Assembly: GCA_965205725.1 (NCBI GenBank)
Contig: OZ242189.1
Coordinates: forward strand, 1,116,001-1,180,000
Direction of reading: 5' to 3'
DNA: 64,000 nucleotides
Origin: G965205725 sp965205725
GTDB taxonomy: Bacteria; Pseudomonadota; Gammaproteobacteria; Pseudomonadales; Halieaceae
In this document: piece after piece, positions 8,213-16,412 of the stretch
How the letters are laid out: every line of letters starts with the position of its first letter
Position numbering within the stretch: the stretch's first letter is position 1
Program-made: the position numbers and the translations under genes
The notes under the pieces: model-generated
The model's database searches: none
The model's input: the letters and a program-made list of their open reading frames with translations, nothing else
What the model was told of the DNA's origin: nothing

Positions 8213-9952
8213 ATGCGGTTGATGATCAGCTTTTTCTCTGCGTACCCGCTGCAAACTGCGTTAATGCTGGCAGCGTTGCTATTGTCAGGGATCGTGGAAG
8301 GGCTTGGCTTATCTGCCCTGCTACCACTGCTCAATATTGCCCTTGGCACGCAAACGGACCCCGGTCTGGGCAGCGCCACGGCGGGCATTCAAAATGATTT
8401 CGAGCGCAACTTCCTTGAAGTGCTGGCCTGGCTGGAAATCGCCCCCTCGTTAGTCAACTTACTATTGATCATTGTGGTCATGGTTTTATTCAAAAGCCTG
8501 CTACTCGTGGTAGCCAATCGTCAGGTTGGCTATACCGCCGCGCAGGTAGGTACCGATCTTCGCCTGCGTATGCTGCGCGCAATAATGCGCAGTAAGTGGG
8601 AGTATTTTCTGCATCAGCCGATAGGCAAGCTCACCAATTCGCTGGCGACAGAGGCACAGCGCTCTTCCACAGCATTTGTACACGGGGCCACCGCGCTGAC
8701 CTACCTCGTACAGACACTGATTTACGGCGGGGTCGCATTCGCACTTTCATGGACTGCTAGCCTGGCTGCCATGGCTGCGGGAGCCATGGTTATCGTGGCT
8801 TCTCACTTTCTGGTTCGAATTACCCGTCGAGCGGGGAAGCGGCAAACCAAGCTACTAACGTCTTTAATGGCAAACATGACTGACACATTGCAGTCGGTGA
8901 AACCACTAAAGGCCATGGCTCGCGAACATTTGGCCGACCACGCATTATCTGGTGATACTAATCGCCTCAAAAAAGCGCTTCGCAAAGCGGTTTTAAGCGG
9001 TGCCGTGCTTGATGGCGCCCAGGAATTCCTGTTTGCCATTTTTATCTCCATCGGTATCTACGCGGCACTGGAAGTATTCGCCATGGAGCTGCCAACAGTG
9101 ATGGTATTGGTCGTCACTCTGGGACGGGCGTTCTCATTTCTTGGAAAAGTTCAAAAACAGTATCAAAAACTGGCCCAGGGTGAGAGTGCTTACTGGGCCA
9201 TGCTCGATTCAGTCGCTGACGCAGAGAACGCCGAAGAACAATTGTTTGGTGGTCGCTCCCCTACCTGGGATCACAGTATCCATTTTTCAAATGTAAACTT
9301 CAGCTATGACCAGCAGCATGTCTTTAAGTCTCTTGAACTCACCATCGAGTGCGGCAAACTGACGACCATAATAGGGTCTTCGGGGGTGGGTAAAACTACG
9401 ATCATTGACCTGCTCATCGGCTTGTTACAGCCACAATCAGGGGAAATTAAACTGGATGGTCATTCCCTCGCCGAACTCGACATCAAGGCCTGGCGCTCAA
9501 TGATCGGTTATGTTCCACAGGAAACTGTACTCCTGCATGACAGCATTGAGCACAACGTGACACTGGGTGATCCCAATCTCAATCAAGACGATGTTGAGCG
9601 CGCGCTTCGAGCGGCTGGAGCCTGGGAGTTTGTGCAGCGACTGCCCGAGCGCAGCGCATCCATAGTCGGGGAACGCGGTGGCAAACTCTCCGGAGGTCAA
9701 CGCCAGCGCATCGTGATTGCCCGCGCATTGGTAAACCAACCGAGACTACTAATACTGGATGAAGCGACAAGTGCCCTGGATTCCGAGAGTGAAACGGCCA
9801 TTCGCCAAACCATGGAGAGCCTGAAAGGCCAACTCACCATCCTCGCCATTACCCACAATCGGTCGATGATGGAGGCAGCAGATCAGGTCTATGAGCTGGG
9901 CAACGGCCAGGCAGAAGCAGTGGATTCCACAACCGGCAAGTTAATCAAATAG
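8213..9952 (+). CDS. MsbA-like ABC exporter (permease fused to ATPase)
   Basis: A 579-residue half-transporter of the ABC-B type. Its N-terminal half (residues 1-330) has about six membrane helices, and the C-terminal ATPase carries Walker A GSSGVGKTT near residue 390, Q-loop YVPQE, signature LSGGQRQR near 492, Walker B LLILDEAT near 513 and the H-loop ITHNR. Such exporters flip lipid A, lipid-linked sugars or other amphiphiles. Placed directly after lptFG and among glycosyltransferases, it may flip an LPS precursor or a decorated lipid of this locus. It is not clearly the canonical MsbA. Its last codons overlap the convergent ELM1 copy 3 by 12 bases. Confidence 0.88.
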   Translation: MRLMISFFSAYPLQTALMLAALLLSGIVEGLGLSALLPLLNIALGTQTDPGLGSATAGIQNDFERNFLEVLAWLEIAPSLVNLLLIIVVMVLFKSLLLVVANRQVGYTAAQVGTDLRLRMLRAIMRSKWEYFLHQPIGKLTNSLATEAQRSSTAFVHGATALTYLVQTLIYGGVAFALSWTASLAAMAAGAMVIVASHFLVRITRRAGKRQTKLLTSLMANMTDTLQSVKPLKAMAREHLADHALSGDTNRLKKALRKAVLSGAVLDGAQEFLFAIFISIGIYAALEVFAMELPTVMVLVVTLGRAFSFLGKVQKQYQKLAQGESAYWAMLDSVADAENAEEQLFGGRSPTWDHSIHFSNVNFSYDQQHVFKSLELTIECGKLTTIIGSSGVGKTTIIDLLIGLLQPQSGEIKLDGHSLAELDIKAWRSMIGYVPQETVLLHDSIEHNVTLGDPNLNQDDVERALRAAGAWEFVQRLPERSASIVGERGGKLSGGQRQRIVIARALVNQPRLLILDEATSALDSESETAIRQTMESLKGQLTILAITHNRSMMEAADQVYELGNGQAEAVDSTTGKLIK

Positions 9953-11002
9953 CTTTTTGACGGCGCTGACAGCGGCAGCCATTTCAACCGTTGAATGAGA
10001 ACTCCCGAAACTCCCCCTGGGCAACCAGCTCGCGCGGCCGCTCTTGAGCAAATGCTGATGCACCAGGCAAATATCGCGGCTGACTTTTTGCCAGATAAAA
10101 CGCATCAGTAAGCGATACATAATCCCACCCAAGCGCCAGTCATTTTCAAACCGGCGTCCTTCGACCTCGGGCTGCATCGCATACTCTCCCACGCCCAAGT
10201 CAAACATATATACCGGCTTGCCGGTTGCGCAGGCCTCTGACAACATTGAAATACTATCGCCCGTCACTATGATGTGGTCCGCGCAAGCCAGCATTCCCAA
10301 ATAGGGGTTGCGCTCGCCACCCTGACGCCAGCGATAGATGTATCTTGGGGTTTCAATCCCTGCCTCCAAAATTTCTGCCGCAGCGAGTGGCGTTCTTGCG
10401 CTGGTGGTCAGCAAAACCGACCCTCCGTTCAAAGTTCGCAAATCCTCGCTCAACTTGACCAGGCGATCAGCCGCTTTGGGGCCAAGTGTAAACGGGCCGC
10501 TGTTACCCCCGACAACAACCGCTGTATAGGGTCGCGGTAAGCCGACAAATGCTGCTTCCCAATTCGCAGATTCTATCTGCAGCTTGTCAGTATCCAGGTT
10601 GTTCAGGGTCAGAGCGTTTTGCAACACATTGTCTCGCACGGGGATACGGTATTGAGGCGTGGTGATCACCAAATCGAAGCGACTTGGGTCGGCCCAGGGA
10701 TTGCCTACATGAACGATTCGAGTGCGACCCCCTGACTGGTTCTGAATCCAGCGACAAACCGGTTCATTCCGCATTCCAGAGGAGATAACCAGATCCGGCC
10801 ACGGGCCAATCAGGCTGTCAGAAAGTTTCAAATTAATTCCGCGGAGGCTACTACTGCAAACAATATTTGTTAAAAACTCATATTTTTTATAGCTCAGCCG
10901 TTTGACCAAAAACGGCCAGCCCAGCGCTTCCGCCAGCGCCAGCACCTGATTGCGCTCACCGGCGCGATAGGGGTCGATCAGCCAAACTGCTGGCATTGGC
11001 AA
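9941..11002 (-). CDS. ELM1 family protein (DUF1022), copy 3
   Basis: Third ELM1 paralogue, 353 residues, the same length as copy 1. Signatures are VWLIDPYRAGERNQVLALAE, QNQSGGRTRIVHVGNPWA, DLVITTPQY, VVVGGNSGPF and GERNPYLGMLACADHIIVTG followed by DSISMLSEACATGKPVYMFD. These suggest a GT-B-like donor pocket. It is transcribed away from the tandem-repeat region and the acyl-carrier-protein gene, so the repeat array lies in its promoter-side intergenic space. Function in sugar addition to an envelope lipid is inference from fold and company. Confidence 0.82.
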   Translation of the reverse strand: MPMPAVWLIDPYRAGERNQVLALAEALGWPFLVKRLSYKKYEFLTNIVCSSSLRGINLKLSDSLIGPWPDLVISSGMRNEPVCRWIQNQSGGRTRIVHVGNPWADPSRFDLVITTPQYRIPVRDNVLQNALTLNNLDTDKLQIESANWEAAFVGLPRPYTAVVVGGNSGPFTLGPKAADRLVKLSEDLRTLNGGSVLLTTSARTPLAAAEILEAGIETPRYIYRWRQGGERNPYLGMLACADHIIVTGDSISMLSEACATGKPVYMFDLGVGEYAMQPEVEGRRFENDWRLGGIMYRLLMRFIWQKVSRDICLVHQHLLKSGRASWLPRGSFGSSHSTVEMAAAVSAVKKLFD

Positions 11003-11056
11003 AGTTCCGTGGGTATAGTTCCAAGCACTGGAATCTAGCGGCTTGGCAGGCTTTGC

Positions 11057-11194
11057 GCAAGACCACTATGCAAGACCACTATGCAAGACCAATACGGCAA
11101 GACCAATACGGCAAGACCAATACAGCAAGACCAATACGGCAAGACCAATACGGCAAGACCAATACGGCAAGACCAATACGGCAAGACCAATACG
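11057..11194. repeat. Ten-unit 13/14-base tandem repeat
   Basis: Ten head-to-tail units: two of 13 bases (GCAAGACCACTAT at 11057 and 11070), then eight of 14 bases (GCAAGACCAATACG) from 11083 to 11194. The fifth long unit differs by ending in A at 11124. There are no spacers, so it is not a CRISPR. The array lies in the 262-base gap between the divergent ELM1 copy 3 and the acyl carrier protein gene, about 70 bases before the latter's start. The near-identity of units suggests recent slippage expansion. It could be a run of regulator-binding sites or a neutral minisatellite. Confidence 0.95.
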
Positions 11195-11264
11195 CTAGAG
11201 TATCTGAACTTTCACCTTTCTTATCATGCAATCATCTGACAATACAGAGTGGAATTAAAAACAT

Positions 11265-11507
11265 ATGGCGAACTATGAGCAGTATATTGAGTTCATGTAC
11301 AGCGTACTCGGAAAGCTGAACAAACCGGAGCTTGAACTGTCGGAAACTACCGACCTGGTTGCCGACGTCGGCTTGAGCTCCCTGGAAGTCATGGAATTTA
11401 TCGAACAGATCGAAGACGTGTTTGATATTTCTGTGCCTCTTAACATACTTCCCGACATCAATACCATCGGCCAACTGGCCCACAAACTAGATGAACTGGA
11501 AGACTGA
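11265..11507 (+). CDS. Acyl carrier protein, sphingolipid-type
   Basis: An 80-residue carrier protein. The phosphopantetheine site is DVGLSSLEVMEF with Ser39; the usual Asp before it is Ser38. The family fold is clear: three helices, an acidic profile, and ISVPLNILPDINTIGQL as helix III. It ends 5 bases before the serine palmitoyltransferase start, so it most likely delivers the acyl thioester to that enzyme, like AcpR of Caulobacter crescentus, and would be loaded by the acyl-AMP ligase at 16413. It is probably not the housekeeping AcpP, which lies in the fab cluster in gammaproteobacteria. The promoter side holds the tandem repeat. Confidence 0.9.
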   Translation: MANYEQYIEFMYSVLGKLNKPELELSETTDLVADVGLSSLEVMEFIEQIEDVFDISVPLNILPDINTIGQLAHKLDELED

Positions 11508-11512
11508 GTAAT

Positions 11513-12715
11513 ATGCTGTTCGATAAATTTCAAACCATGGCTGAGTTCCTGCAGGAACTCGCTGAAAAAGAAGTTAAACCCTTTGGCGCGGTTACCGAGA
11601 AGTTTCTGACTCCAACCGAGGGTATTGTCGAAGGCCGGCAAGTTATTCTGGCTGGGACCAACAACTACCTGGGCCTGGCCTATGATCAGCGTTGTATTGG
11701 CGCTGCCCAGGCAGCCGCAGAAAAATGGGGAACCGGAACCACCGGCTCGCGTCTCGCCAACGGCTCCTTTGTTGAACATGAATTACTCGAACAAGAACTT
11801 GCAGATTTCTATGACGTAGATGAGGCGATTGTTTTTACAACAGGCTACGCTGCGACAATGGGCATGTCGGCAACGCTAGCCGGACCCGGTGACGTCATTT
11901 TGCTGGATGCCGATAGCCACGCCAGCATCTATGCCGGCGTACAGCTTTCGGGTGCAGAAATCATCCGCTTCAAACACAGTAATCCAGAGGACCTGGCAAA
12001 ACGCTTGCGGCGTCTGGGAGAGCGTGTTGAAAATACACTCGTTATTGTTGAAGGCATTTACAGTATGCTAGGTGATACCGCGCCGATGCAGGAAATCGCG
12101 GCGGTAAAACGTGAGTTCGGCGGTTACTTAATGGTAGACGAAGCCCATTCAATGGGGGTACTTGGCGCCACTGGCCGGGGCGCGGCGGAGGCGGCTGGTG
12201 TTGAAGCTGATGTAGATTTTACTGTTGGCACATTTAGCAAAAGCCTGGGTGCGACAGGCGGCTACTGTGTTAGTCAACATGCAGAACTTGAAGCTATTCG
12301 CTGCTGTATCAGAGCCTATATGTTCACCGCATCCGGTTCACCATCGGTGGTCGCCTCGACCCGTCAAGCTTTAAAAATCCTGCGCGAACAGCCTGAGCTA
12401 AAAGACAAACTCTGGGACAACGCTACACACCTCTACAACAGCCTTCTTGATATGGGCCTGCCTCTGGGTCCCAGCGTTAGCCCTGTTGTGGCGCTAGAGC
12501 TGGGGGATCGAGATCAGGCGATCAAATGCTGGAATGCACTGATGCATGCGGGTGTCTATGTCAACCTGGTGGTGCCACCGGCTTCACCATCGACCAACTT
12601 CCTACTGCGTTGCAGCGTCAGCGCCGCTCACAATCGCGCTCAAATTGACCATATCATTGGAGCCTATGCCAGTCTGCAGGAATCAGGGCTGATTCAAAAG
12701 CAGCAGGTCGCCTGA
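11513..12715 (+). CDS. spt: Serine palmitoyltransferase (alpha-oxoamine synthase)
   Basis: PLP enzyme condensing serine with an acyl thioester to 3-ketosphinganine, the first step of sphingolipid synthesis. Its 400 residues show the alpha-oxoamine synthase order: GTNNYLGLAYD, GTGTTGSRLANGSF, FTTGYAATMG, DADSHASIYAG, the VDEAHSMGVLG segment, and the PLP lysine K243 in GTFSKSLGATGG. The substrate-side motifs closely resemble Caulobacter Spt. BioF and Kbl share the fold, but the adjacent dedicated ACP, ligase, reductase and ceramide synthase candidate favour Spt. The stop overlaps the murA start by one base (TGATG), so the two are translationally coupled. Confidence 0.9.
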   Translation: MLFDKFQTMAEFLQELAEKEVKPFGAVTEKFLTPTEGIVEGRQVILAGTNNYLGLAYDQRCIGAAQAAAEKWGTGTTGSRLANGSFVEHELLEQELADFYDVDEAIVFTTGYAATMGMSATLAGPGDVILLDADSHASIYAGVQLSGAEIIRFKHSNPEDLAKRLRRLGERVENTLVIVEGIYSMLGDTAPMQEIAAVKREFGGYLMVDEAHSMGVLGATGRGAAEAAGVEADVDFTVGTFSKSLGATGGYCVSQHAELEAIRCCIRAYMFTASGSPSVVASTRQALKILREQPELKDKLWDNATHLYNSLLDMGLPLGPSVSPVVALELGDRDQAIKCWNALMHAGVYVNLVVPPASPSTNFLLRCSVSAAHNRAQIDHIIGAYASLQESGLIQKQQVA

Positions 12716-13968
12716 TGGAAAAACTGCGCATAACTGGCAACGGCCCGCTACAGGGAGAAACGCATATTGCCGGTGCAAAGAATGCCGCCCTGCCTGCAAT
12801 CGCTGCAACCTTGTTAAGCGCCGAGCCCATTTCCATCACCAACTTACCCGATGTGCGAGACATCAAAACAGCGCTGGAATTATTGATGTTGCTGGGCTGT
12901 GAAATCGAGCATCAAGGCACCGAGGTAACCGTAGACAGCTCGCGAGTACACTCTTTACGAGCGCCTTATGAGCTGGTACGAACCATGCGAGGCTCTATTT
13001 TGCTGTTAGGTCCCTTAGTCGCGCACTTCGGCGAGGCCGACGTATCCCTGCCCGGTGGATGCGCGATTGGCTCTCGCCCGGTTAATGAGCACATTGACGG
13101 CTTACGCCAGATGGGCGCAGAAATTGAAATCGACACCGGTTACATCAAGGCTAAATGCCAGCGTTTACACGGCGCAAATATCACTTTCGGCGTGCCCTCG
13201 GTAACTGCCACCGAAAACCTGATGATGGCAGCCAGCCTCGCGGAAGGACATACCGTTCTCGAGAACGCAGCGATGGAGCCAGAAGTGTCCGACCTCGCAG
13301 CTATGCTGAACTCTATGGGCGCGCGCATTGAGGGCGCTGGTAGCAACAGCATATTCATCGAGGGTAGCGAGAATCTGCACAGCGCCAACCACCGCGTGCC
13401 GCCTGATCGAATTGAAAGCGGTACATTTCTGGCCGCGGCAGCAGCGACCCGTGGAGACGTGACAATCCTCAACAGCGAGCCCAGACATCTGAATTCTGTT
13501 CTGAGCAAATTACAGGCAACCGGCGCGGAAATCTCAAAAGGAAGCGACTGGATTCGCTTGCAATGCGCGGGTCGGCGACCCAAGGCAGTCAGTATTAGTA
13601 CGGCTCCCTACCCGGCATTTCCCACCGACATGCAGGCGCAGTTCGTCGCTCTAAACGCACTGTCAGAGGGCACAGCAACCGTTGTCGAAAACATATTTGA
13701 AAATCGATTTATGCACATAGCTGAACTACAGCGTATGGGCGCCGATATTGAACTGCAGGGTCACACTGCGATGATCACTGGCCGCGAGCGGCTCAAAGCA
13801 GCACCAGTAATGGCAACTGACCTGCGAGCATCTGCCTCGCTTATTATTGCGGCACTCGCCGCCGATGGTGAAACGACCATTGATCGGGTCTACCACCTGG
13901 ATCGTGGCTACGCCAATATCGATGAAAAACTCGCCGGACTCGGCGCAAAAATAAGGCGTACCAACTAG
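12715..13968 (+). CDS. murA: UDP-N-acetylglucosamine 1-carboxyvinyltransferase
   Basis: MurA adds enolpyruvate from PEP to UDP-GlcNAc, the first committed step of peptidoglycan synthesis, in the cytoplasm. Its 417 residues are full length. The catalytic cysteine is C116 in LPGGCAIGSRPV. The N-terminal IAGAKNAALPAIAATLL with the UDP-GlcNAc-binding KNA and the late TDLRASASLIIAALAADGET are intact, so it should be active and fosfomycin-sensitive. It is unusual to find it here: it overlaps spt by one base, whereas in related genomes murA lies between ibaG and hisG, a place empty in this window (27440-27445). Confidence 0.95.
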   Translation: MEKLRITGNGPLQGETHIAGAKNAALPAIAATLLSAEPISITNLPDVRDIKTALELLMLLGCEIEHQGTEVTVDSSRVHSLRAPYELVRTMRGSILLLGPLVAHFGEADVSLPGGCAIGSRPVNEHIDGLRQMGAEIEIDTGYIKAKCQRLHGANITFGVPSVTATENLMMAASLAEGHTVLENAAMEPEVSDLAAMLNSMGARIEGAGSNSIFIEGSENLHSANHRVPPDRIESGTFLAAAAATRGDVTILNSEPRHLNSVLSKLQATGAEISKGSDWIRLQCAGRRPKAVSISTAPYPAFPTDMQAQFVALNALSEGTATVVENIFENRFMHIAELQRMGADIELQGHTAMITGRERLKAAPVMATDLRASASLIIAALAADGETTIDRVYHLDRGYANIDEKLAGLGAKIRRTN

Positions 13969-13998
13969 CTGGACAAGCGACACACTGCAACAAGGCCA

Positions 13999-14817
13999 CT
14001 AGAGGTCTTCTGCTGCAAGCTGTGCGAAAGACCCTCTAACCATCACCAAATCTGAAATCGAGTCCACATCTACCGCCGCGTTAGCATAGGGCAGAATCAC
14101 TACACGCAAGCGCAAGCCAAGGCGTTTACTCAGCTTGGTCAACGCTTCTTCCAGAGATAAAAAGCCAAAGCGGTACCGCAGGACAGCCCGCCAACCCAGC
14201 AGCCCAATAACAACCCGCGGCTTTTTGCGCTCCTGCTCAATTTTCCGCCAGAAGTTTGCAACACGACGGCCTTCGGGTGTGAGGAAGGCAAACAAATTGC
14301 AGCCACAAAACTCTCCATCGCTGAAGCGCAACACTGTCTTCTTCATGTCGGGATACGCCTCTTGAACTAATCCATAAGGAGCAAGACCTACGGTGACGTC
14401 CACGTCGTCTGCCAGACTCTGCCGGCCGAAAGCATCGACAATCTCAGGTGTTAACAGAGGATGATCCGCAGTGGTAAGCAGGATTGGCTCTGTCAGCGGT
14501 AGAGACTGCATCGCCGCATAAGCGCTGGTACTCGGCGTCGCCTGTGGAGGCTGCCAATCAACCTCTCCTGCGCTAACCCAGCCAGAGAGGGGCTCGTCTG
14601 TGGTCAGCTCGTCTGCTTGCGGACCCGAGAGCAGAATTTTATTCACAACGACAGATTGCTTTAGCGCGTCGATCACTCGTCGCACCATCGGAACCCCATC
14701 AATATCAATCAAGGCCTTACAGTCGGCCTCGGAATGATTGATTAATGAGTCTTCCTTGGTCCGATCACCCGCCAGGACAATAGCTGACAGGTGGTGTGTT
14801 TCAGGATCAAGATGCAT
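13999..14817 (-). CDS. MobA-like nucleotidyltransferase
   Basis: A 272-residue NTP-transferase-type protein. The N-terminal SAIVLAGDRTKEDS is a variant of the GxGxR nucleotide loop, KALIDIDGVPMVRRVIDAL is the usual substrate-side segment, and ILLTTADHPLLTPEIV holds the metal-binding aspartate. The C-terminal third is not one I recognise. It follows the ceramide synthase candidate with a 2-base gap on the same strand. A role in activating a head-group as a nucleotide conjugate is plausible for a sphingolipid locus but is only inference. It is not MobA itself by context. Confidence 0.75.
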   Translation of the reverse strand: MHLDPETHHLSAIVLAGDRTKEDSLINHSEADCKALIDIDGVPMVRRVIDALKQSVVVNKILLSGPQADELTTDEPLSGWVSAGEVDWQPPQATPSTSAYAAMQSLPLTEPILLTTADHPLLTPEIVDAFGRQSLADDVDVTVGLAPYGLVQEAYPDMKKTVLRFSDGEFCGCNLFAFLTPEGRRVANFWRKIEQERKKPRVVIGLLGWRAVLRYRFGFLSLEEALTKLSKRLGLRLRVVILPYANAAVDVDSISDLVMVRGSFAQLAAEDL

Positions 14818-14819
14818 GG

Positions 14820-15959
14820 CTAGTCCAGGTCCTTCTCGTACACTCGATAGCGTTTATAGGCCCGGCCACCTATGGTTTCAATGATATTGCGCATGGCTTT
14901 ATTGTCTTCGAGTATCCAGCCCATCTCAGTTTCGATAACACCGCGCTCGATGCTTCCCTTGCGGACCGCATCTATCACCATAAAGGCCATAACCAGTCCC
15001 AGAGGGGAGTTCTGAAACTCCTGCTTAACGCCCATCAATGGGACACGGCTACTTTTCTGGTGACGCACCTTCATCCGCCACAGGAACTTCAACCAGCCAA
15101 AGGGAAACAATTTCCCCTTCAAATCTCTGATAGCCTCATTCACATTGGGTAGCATGACGATGAACGCGGCCGGACGCCCCTCACATTCAGCAATTTGAAC
15201 CGCGTCGTCACTCAGTAAAAGCGCCAAGGTTTTAACCAGGTCTGTATATTCATTTTTAGTGAAGGGCACGAATCCCCAGTTGTTCTGCCAGGCGTCGTTA
15301 AAGATGTCGCGCATGATTTCTGCTTCTTCAACCAGCTTGTCGCGCCGCAGAGACCTTACCTTCACCTTTCTGGAAGCCCTGTTCACCAATTTTTCCATGA
15401 CGGGCGGCGCTGCAAAATCGGGATTCACCAGGTAAGCCAGTAAATCTTTCGCGCCGCTGTAGCCCTGAGCTTTCACGCGGTCGTCGTAATAGCGGTGGGC
15501 GTGACCCATCAAAATGTAGGGCGAGGTCTCAAAACCCTCGACGAGTAATCCAACCTCTTCATTTACGGAAAGATTGTACGGGCCGCGAATACGGCGCATA
15601 CCCTGATCTTTGAGCCAGGTTTCTGCAGCGTTGAACAGCGCGGCAAAGACTCGCTCATCGTCAATCGCTTCGATCATACCAAAGTAGCCGGTCGCGTCTT
15701 CATAGCGCTGCAAATGCAAATCATCAATTTGTGCGCTAATGCGACCCACAGGGCGCCCGTCGATGAGCGCGACCCAGCCTTGCCAGCGCGCATGCTCAAA
15801 AAATGGGCGGGTAGGCTTAAACCTTTGTTTTTCTTCGAAATTTAGAGGCGCTATCCACTTCGGATCATCAGCATAGAGGTGGTGCGGCACTTGTAGGAAC
15901 AGCTTCAGTCCTGATCGGTAGCTAGCGGGCAAAATTGCCAGAGAATCATTTGATGGCAT
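14820..15959 (-). CDS. GNAT-fold N-acyltransferase, bacterial ceramide synthase candidate
   Basis: A 379-residue cytoplasmic protein with a divergent GNAT domain. Landmarks are FLQVPHHLYADDPKWIAPL near the start, GRPVGRISAQIDDLH, GPYNLSVNEEVGLLVEGF near residue 125, MGHAHRYYDD and a late ETEMGWILEDNKAMRNIIE. This layout is that of the bacterial protein family containing bCerS of Caulobacter, which N-acylates 3-ketosphinganine to 3-ketoceramide. Database labels for this family are often misleading (dATP pyrophosphohydrolase, N-acetyltransferase). The assignment relies on family resemblance plus spt, ACP, ligase and reductase within 7 kb. It is divergent from the ligase gene. Confidence 0.8.
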   Translation of the reverse strand: MPSNDSLAILPASYRSGLKLFLQVPHHLYADDPKWIAPLNFEEKQRFKPTRPFFEHARWQGWVALIDGRPVGRISAQIDDLHLQRYEDATGYFGMIEAIDDERVFAALFNAAETWLKDQGMRRIRGPYNLSVNEEVGLLVEGFETSPYILMGHAHRYYDDRVKAQGYSGAKDLLAYLVNPDFAAPPVMEKLVNRASRKVKVRSLRRDKLVEEAEIMRDIFNDAWQNNWGFVPFTKNEYTDLVKTLALLLSDDAVQIAECEGRPAAFIVMLPNVNEAIRDLKGKLFPFGWLKFLWRMKVRHQKSSRVPLMGVKQEFQNSPLGLVMAFMVIDAVRKGSIERGVIETEMGWILEDNKAMRNIIETIGGRAYKRYRVYEKDLD

Positions 15960-16412
15960 CTCGTTGAAGACCCGCCAGTGCCGAAAAAGGGGGCAGTATA
16001 CCGACGGGCTTCAACACCCACAATAGTCCCGGTAGAACATGTGCAAACAGTCGCAGTTCTAGCCAATTTCAAAAAAGGCTTAACAAACAATGAGTTGCAG
16101 ACTAAAAAATCAAAAAAAAAGAGCGTATGATGTACATAGCCCCTTTAGCTGACGAATAAGGAGCCCGAGACCTCAATAAATTTCTCAAGTTTCTGCAATT
16201 GATTGGTATTATTACCTATAAGTCACTGATTTGATTTTGATAATATGAACCCGGTCGGGCACAGACACAATAAAGCCCGAATCAAAGTACAGCGACGCAG
16301 TATAACAGCGCTAACCACACCAGGTTGGGGACAATAACGGTCAGACATACTTGGCTGAATGACTTGCTTTTGAGCTTTGACGGTGATTTGCGTCGGCTTT
16401 CGAGGGAAAATT
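15960..16412. other. Divergent intergenic region of the sphingolipid locus
   Basis: About 450 bases between the ceramide synthase candidate (reverse) and the acyl-AMP ligase (forward). It is A/T-rich in the middle, with an A tract at 16112-16120 followed by TATGAT at 16126. It must contain promoters for both directions, but I could not find a -35/-10 pair with normal spacing. No conserved ORF is visible. A good ribosome-binding site, GAGGGA at 16402-16407, ends the region. Confidence 0.5.

Noticed and set aside
11057..11194. Tandem array as a CRISPR
   Set aside because: Units of 13-14 bases abut directly, with no spacers and no cas genes.
10996..11319. Open frame of 107 codons across the tandem repeat
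   Set aside because: It translates the 14-base unit into a simple repeating peptide, overlaps the ACP gene start and has no homologue-like sequence. It is open only because the repeat lacks stops.
11273..11779. 168-codon open frame opposite the ACP and spt genes
   Set aside because: Shadow of two recognised genes on the opposite strand, low-complexity Ser/Gly composition.
11513..12715. PLP enzyme as BioF or Kbl
   Set aside because: No biotin or threonine-degradation genes nearby, and a dedicated ACP, FAAL ligase, CerR-like and bCerS-like genes surround it.
16095..16131. TTGCAG and TATGAT as a sigma-70 promoter of the acyl-AMP ligase
   Set aside because: The spacer is 25 bases, too long for a normal -35/-10 pair.
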